From NCBI GenBank assembly GCA_029204225.1, contig CM055100.1, positions 56,401,628 through 56,465,627 of the forward strand: 64,000 nt of DNA, in the 5' to 3' direction. The notes beneath the pieces were generated by a model, which was not told the origin of the DNA, ran no database searches, and was given only the letters and a program-made list of their open reading frames with translations. Position numbers and translations under genes: made by a program. The DNA is from Diphasiastrum complanatum. Lineage: Eukaryota; Streptophyta; Lycopodiopsida; Lycopodiales; Lycopodiaceae. This document shows, in pieces, positions 59,597 through 64,000 of the stretch (within the stretch, counting starts at the first letter, position 1; each line of letters starts with the position of its first letter).

Positions 59597-60770
59597 TTAG
59601 GTGGCTGTGATCCTACTCCCTGGGATGGCCCTACCCACTGTGATGATGCCTGGCCGACGGCTGCCTGTGATGCTCCACTCCTGTCTACAAAAAGCGAACT
59701 CAGCCACCCCCCCCCCTCCACCAGAACCTCTAGGTCTCCCTCTAGGCCTACATGCAAGAATGGTTGGCTCCTCCTCTGTCTCCGCATCAGGGTCCACCAG
59801 CAAGTCAGCCAGGTCATCCCCCTGTGCCTCCGCCCCCATCTCCTCATCCTCCTCCGTATCCCCCTCAATCCACTCCTCCTCCTCCTGATAGTCAGCCCCG
59901 AGCTCTGCTCCACCCTCCAAGCCCTCATCATCCCCCTCCTCAGCCCTATCCCTCTGCATGTCTGCCCTCCTTGAACGCTGTAAAGCCTATGTGTCAGCCC
60001 GTGCCTGTCTATAGAACTCTCTATAGATCTCATCATCCATCTCCTTCTGCGTGGGTGGTGCCTGGGGAGTAGCAGTTGTCGAATCCACCAAGCAAGTGCA
60101 ACCAAAAACAATACATTGTTGTCAGGCAGGTATTTTGCAATTCATTGCATAATTCGAAAGCAATTCAATTCGTCAAAGCATAGCAAGAAACAGGGGGTAA
60201 TGATGTGACTCACCTCGAGCATCTAGCCCCCTCGTGTGCACCTCAGCATACGGCCGTTGGTGTTCACAAACACCAACCGCCTACACTGCTCGATGGATAA
60301 CCTATTCCTCTTCTGCGTGTGATACAAGGCCCAGGTGTTCCAATTCCGCTCGCAAGCTCCTGCTGAACTGTCCTGTGCAAGGACTCTCTCGACCAGTCGC
60401 CGCAGGTCACCTGTGCTGCGCCCGTGGTAGCCTCACCATGTAACGGGCCTCAGCTGATCCTCCCTCCGCCGACTCTGCTCTCCATCGAAGGGAAACTGGT
60501 AGGGCTCAAAGACAAGCAGCTGGCATGCAATGTTAGTGAGCATCGGACCTGTTGGCAGAAGAAAAAACCCAGGCACGTGTAAGTCCCCTTGAATTCACAC
60601 ACTAGCAATGAGCACACTACAGTAACCACTACAGTATTTAGGCTACCAAGCAATTTATCACACGTACCTGGTGTTATGTACCATGACGGTACGCCCTTCA
60701 GTGACGGCCTCGCAAGGGGCATGACGCAGGACTGGAGTTTTTGACATGTTTGGGTGCCACGCGTCACCAT
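59597..60770 (-). pseudogene. hAT transposase C-terminal part, with introns
   Basis: Three pieces splice in frame on the minus strand: up to 60669 (LKGVPSWYITPG; donor CACCAG/GTACGT), 60548-60214 (acceptor TGCCAACAG) and 60046-59597 (donor CTCGAG/GTGAGT, acceptor CCCACGCAG). The middle piece is the hAT dimerisation domain: CQLLVFEPYQFPFDGEQS, LRRLVERVLAQDSSAGACER, NWNTWALYHTQKRNRLSIEQ, CRRLVFVNTNGRML. The last piece is strongly acidic (EEGDDEGLEGGAELGADYQE, EEEEWIEGDTEEDEEMGAEA) and ends with an AT-hook-like RPRGRPRGS and a Gly run. In-frame stops: TGA near 60455, TAG near 60222, TAG near 59990. GC-rich compared with its surroundings. The catalytic core lies outside what I can recognise upstream. 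Confidence 0.82.
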
Positions 60771-61876
60771 CCTAGGTGGTCACGTGTCACTGGCAGGACC
60801 GTGCTTGATGGGACTCACTGTGCTATGCCTATATAGTGGTGGGGTTTCCCTCTTGCCATTCACTGAGTCTACTCGGGAGTTGGTGGATGGAAAGCACTGC
60901 ATGAGCCAGGATGTATCTCCAGGCCAGGAGATGTGTGCTAGGGAGAGCCGAGTGCGATGGCCGGTGGTATGGGACGCGAGTTATCGTAGGAGGCTTGACC
61001 GGGCATGATTATGTCGATTGCTCCAGTGCATGGGGGTGGGTCGGTTGTGACCAAATGGTTGGGCGGTTATGGTGCGTCGTACTGGTATGGGGTGTGCGGA
61101 ACCTTCAAGGCAGTCGAAGATCTTAGGGAGTTGTAACACCTGGTCCAGGCCATACGCGCTCCGTGTACTCCACCCATCCCCGGTGCAGCTCCTGATCGTC
61201 CCGATCATGAGTCTCGCGCCACAAGGGATGCAATATATGGGCTACGACATGAATGGGTTGGTGGAAGTAGTCCCATCTGGCCTCCTAGAATCCTAAAAAA
61301 CATGGAATTAGGGCATGGAAATTGAAATTTGTGATACGGACGTAGACGGGCAGAACGGAGGTCATAGGAGTCTCTGCAGGCATGTGGAAATGCAATCTAG
61401 GCTCAGACATGACCTGAATCGGTTGCCCACAAGTCATTTTGTGAAAATGGCAAAAAAACACAAGCATTTGGAATGTGGTGTTCAAATCTCGCTGGGCGTG
61501 CCATAATGGCTGAAACTGACGTCGTAGGAATCACTGTGGGCATGAAGAAAGGTGGTCTAGAGCCAAACTACACTTGATTTGGTTGCCTACAGCTCAATGT
61601 CAACACTTGCAAAAAATCAAGCCTATACTCACCAAATATCGAAATCTGATCGTTTTGCTCTCCACGAAGCTCAGACCCCCTTGGCACCGTGCACACCACC
61701 TCCGTACCGCCAAGTAGATGCCTGCCGACTATGCACACACCTTGATCGGACACCTGTAGCTCAATATAAAAAAATTTACCTCCTCCACGGCTGGCACGAT
61801 TCTGGCCGTAAGGAGGAGCAAAAAAAATTATATATACTGTTTTTTTTTTGTGCGATTTTGAGAACAGAAATGCGTT
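60771..61876. other. Sequence upstream of hAT fragment, with diverged ~165-bp repeat
   Basis: 60771-61300 has no recognised domain on either strand; it may hold more decayed transposase. From about 61340 to 61760 two clear units and a weaker third unit repeat at roughly 165-bp spacing (GACGTCATAGGA/GACGTCGTAGGA-type blocks, then GGTTGCCCACAAGTC and GGTTGCCTACAGCTC). The minus-strand frame 61957-61568 is unrecognised. Confidence 0.45.
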
Positions 61877-61990
61877 TTCAGAAACGCGTGCCCTCAGAAG
61901 CGCGTTTCTGTGCATGGTAGGATCACATCTGTATACAGATGTGATCCTACCATGCACAGAAACGCGCTTCTGAGGGCACGCGTTTCTGAA
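61877..61990. repeat. Perfect 114-bp palindrome
   Basis: Two 57-bp arms meet without spacer at 61933/61934 (centre ATCTGTATACAGAT). Each arm itself contains a 10-bp hairpin, CAGAAACGCG with CGCGTTTCTG around a TGCCCTCAGAAG loop. A further partial copy (GATGTGATCCTACCATG) follows at 61993-62009, and a degraded GAAATGCGTTTT precedes the left arm. Confidence 0.97.
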
Positions 61991-62079
61991 GGATGTGATC
62001 CTACCATGAACCCAGTCAAGTATAGAATAATACGCATTAGGACATGTGAATCCACATCTATATAGGATGTTATAGACAA

Positions 62080-63080
62080 GGGTGGTGATGAAATAAAGAA
62101 TAGTAGTTAGTCTGGAAAGAGCATCAACTGCAACATTAGTTTTCCTAGGGTGGTATGTGATGCCAAAATGGAAGGTTTGTAAAAGTTACCTGAAATGTGT
62201 CACTTTTTGTTGAAATCTATGTTTCTTTTGGGTTAGTGATACCTTCTATTGTACTGGATGATACATTCTGTTTGTCCATGTTGGGTACAAAGGTCATTTG
62301 GTATAGAGATAACGGAGAGATTGATGGTCAAAGTGTAGATCAAAGGGGACATGATAGGTAATTTCATTGTTTCCTATGACATATTATATGAAATGGGCAA
62401 TAGTTCCTTCTTGTGGGCCTCATTGAGTGTTTAGCTCAAAAGTGTGACTCCTTTTGAGCATTAGACCACATTGCTACATTGTTTGATGCATTTCTTTGAA
62501 ATGAGAGTTTGTGAGATTTATATGTTGCTACACTGTGATTTTCATGGAGGATGGCACCAACTCCTACAAAACGAGCATCGATTTTGACAACTAAACGGTT
62601 CTCAAAATTTGGAAGTCACAAGATACGCACAATAGTTAAAATACTCTTGAGTTTATCAAATGCATGTGTCCATGTAAATTTTAGTCCTTTACAGAGCAGA
62701 GTTGTAACTGGAGAGGCATGGTGGAAAGATGGGGGTATGGGTGAGTAGCTAAGTCAAGGAACATTTGGGCATCACGTGGATCACATGGTGTAGGCCATGA
62801 AACAATGAAATCTACTCTAAAAGGGTCGACAAACAATGCCCTTCATGAGGAAACAACTTAAGAATTGAGTTTTTAGAACAACAAAGGAGTATGTGGATCG
62901 TTTGGCATAAAGTTGAAGTTTAGAGAGGAGTTTGAGAGTGGACTCAATGTGGATAATATGCTCATCCAAGGAAGAATTTTACAAGGTAGATGAGAATACA
63001 TTTGCCTATTACAAGTTTGAGAATAGTATTCATAGCATTTTGAAAGGGGCAGTTCATCTGTAACACGAAGAGGCAACATA
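62080..63080 (-). pseudogene. Ty3/gypsy RT end and RNase H, minus strand
   Basis: Read downward: FKCYEYYSQTC-like remnant near 63040, a decayed catalytic region near 62980 and EEHIIHIESTLKLLSKLQLY near 62965-62905. Then KGLKFTWTHAFDKLKSIL near 62690-62640 and RNase H NRLVVKIDARFVGVGAILHE (62605-62545), with YKSHKLSFQRNASN after it. RT and RNase H order is that of Ty3/gypsy. Several stops and frameshifts; inactive. Confidence 0.78.
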
Positions 63081-63179
63081 AGGAGTTTGTACATACTTGA
63101 GGAAGTGCAGAAGGCAAGTATTTTGGACTCAATGCTTGGGTGGATCCATGTTAGAGATCTAAACACCACAGTAGGGCAA

Positions 63180-63506
63180 ACACTAACTGATCCACCCAAC
63201 CTTGCCTACTCCCTGATATGGAGTAAGCCCCTCCTAGCCCAGTGTGGGCTGGTAGCATGCATACTGCCAAGTGTCGGCCACGTGGCACTGACGTGACTGA
63301 TTGCACATCGGGACCCAACATGGGGCCCTATCTTGCTGACAGGGTCCCTATGATGTGCTAGGCCCGCCATGTGCCGGGGCACACTACTCACACTGTCTTG
63401 CCCTGTTGGACGTGTACGTTGGACACGCCCCTAATTTTGGTCTCTGACCCCCTGAGTTCCCTAGGGTTCGGCACTGGGTACAGGCTCGTCACACTCCCTC
63501 CCCCTT
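63180..63506 (-). repeat. LTR start and polypurine tract of a gypsy element
   Basis: On the minus strand AAGGGGGAGGGAG (63494-63506) is followed by TGTGACGAGCCTG at 63493, a polypurine tract and LTR start. The LTR is GC-rich and runs to about 63180, where it meets the unrelated gypsy fragment. It belongs with the chromodomain sequence immediately upstream on the minus strand. Confidence 0.75.
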
Positions 63507-63524
63507 AAGAACCGTCTTGGTCCT

Positions 63525-64000
63525 CTAAGACCAAGTCTGAAAAAACCTTGTGAAGGACGCTGGCTTTTCCCAAGTGGCATTCTTAACAGGCTGATCTTTC
63601 CACATGATTAGATATTCTTGGTATAGTGTATGACGAGTCTGCGTCTCTCTACTACCAAGGATCTCCTCTGGTTCATGTGGAGGTTGCTGAGAATCCAATG
63701 GGAGAACTAGAACACTGTCCCCTACCAGATTTTCAGTTCTGGTTAAAGTACTCATCCTGAATGGAATATTGTTTCCATTTGAATCCGTGAGTCAACTGAC
63801 CCTCAACCACTGCAGTTTCCTTGGGTAAAATGGGCTATGAGTCCTCTGCGTCATCTGACGTATACTCGGACTCATCATCCTCAACGGAAGCTGCCGTATT
63901 CTTGGATGAACTGGCACCAGCCTCGGGAACTGGTTCTGGAGTCTGTAACTGTCTGCTCTAGACTGAGCTCCAGATAGTAGAGAAGTAAGCATCATGATGG
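63525..64000 (-). pseudogene. Ty3/gypsy chromovirus: integrase C-terminus with chromodomain
   Basis: The minus-strand frame 63755-63525 holds a chromodomain: PHEPEEILGSRETQTRHTLY, QEYLIMWKDQPVKNATWEKP, ASFTRFFQTWS, then stop. The aromatic positions (Tyr, Trp, Trp) of the chromodomain cage are largely kept. Chromodomains at the integrase end are typical of chromoviruses and direct insertion to modified histones. Upstream (63760-64000) an acidic Ser/Glu-rich linker (SSKNTAASVEDDESEYTSDD) lies in another phase. It runs off the window edge. The stop is followed within 30 bp by a polypurine tract. Confidence 0.85.

Noticed and set aside
59354-59610. Ala-Glu or Leu-Pro repeat proteins
   Set aside because: They come from the TGCCTC hexanucleotide repeat; several phases are open at once.
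60234-60443. Plus-strand Arg/Ser-rich frame
   Set aside because: Antisense shadow of the hAT dimerisation domain on the minus strand.

Overview
The window looks like nuclear DNA of a land plant with a large, repeat-choked genome. The evidence is one intact intron-containing gene for a plant-type ARM/TPR protein, dense and mostly decayed Ty1/copia and Ty3/gypsy retrotransposons with initiator-Met-tRNA primer sites (TGGTATCAGAGC), hAT-type DNA transposon material, and long AG/CT and GT/CA microsatellites. There are no bacterial features (operons, ribosome binding sites, CRISPR). The mix would fit a fern or another seedless plant, but I cannot name the species from sequence alone. Element names used here (CopA, CopB, CopC, CopD, CopF, LARD-E) are my own labels.

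Layout. 1-3.1 kb: minus-strand copia gag/protease plus LTR (CopA1), a GT/GA microsatellite, a plus-strand copia remnant whose gag is fused to reverse transcriptase by deletion (CopB2), a minus-strand LTR fragment and a 189-bp CT microsatellite. 3.07-15.4 kb: one decayed copia element (CopF) split by a complete 7.06-kb LTR element (LARD-E, 6375-13436) with 1.14-kb LTRs, a 5-bp target duplication GCAAA, a 1.7-kb T-rich low-complexity core and no polymerase. 15.4-21.6 kb: the gene island. A two-exon gene for a 650-residue ARM/TPR protein lies on the minus strand (17749-19845), with a tRNA-like (SINE) head and microsatellites around it. 21.6-42 kb: scrambled copia fragments in both orientations, including an inverted pair of CopD copies (25.2-30.5 kb), a CopB element with gag and protease but little recognisable after them, an ORF of unknown nature where reverse transcriptase should be, a CopC 5' end and a Ty3/gypsy polymerase remnant. 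42.9-45.2 kb: a second, diverged LARD-E-type LTR followed by a 25-bp tandem array. 46.5-49.2 kb: a broken gene of the DUF7869 type. 49.3-51.9 kb: a gag-like element with several zinc knuckles and no pol. 52-59.6 kb: largely unexplained sequence holding a clean 488-bp hAT-type MITE and the 5' part of a Ty3/gypsy-like element. 59.6-60.8 kb: a hAT transposase C-terminal fragment with visible introns. 61.9 kb: a perfect 114-bp palindrome. 62.1-64 kb: Ty3/gypsy remnants, including a chromodomain and an LTR boundary.

How it fits together. The only gene that looks intact is the ARM/TPR gene. Nearly everything else is transposon at different stages of decay. Many in-frame stops are of the CAG-to-TAG, CGA-to-TGA or TGG-to-TGA kind, as expected from deamination of methylated cytosine in silenced DNA. 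The parts most likely to be new are the polymerase-less LARD-E family with its odd internal repeats, the gag-only multi-knuckle element, the long open frames inside copia elements that lack pol motifs, the DUF7869 locus, and the palindrome.
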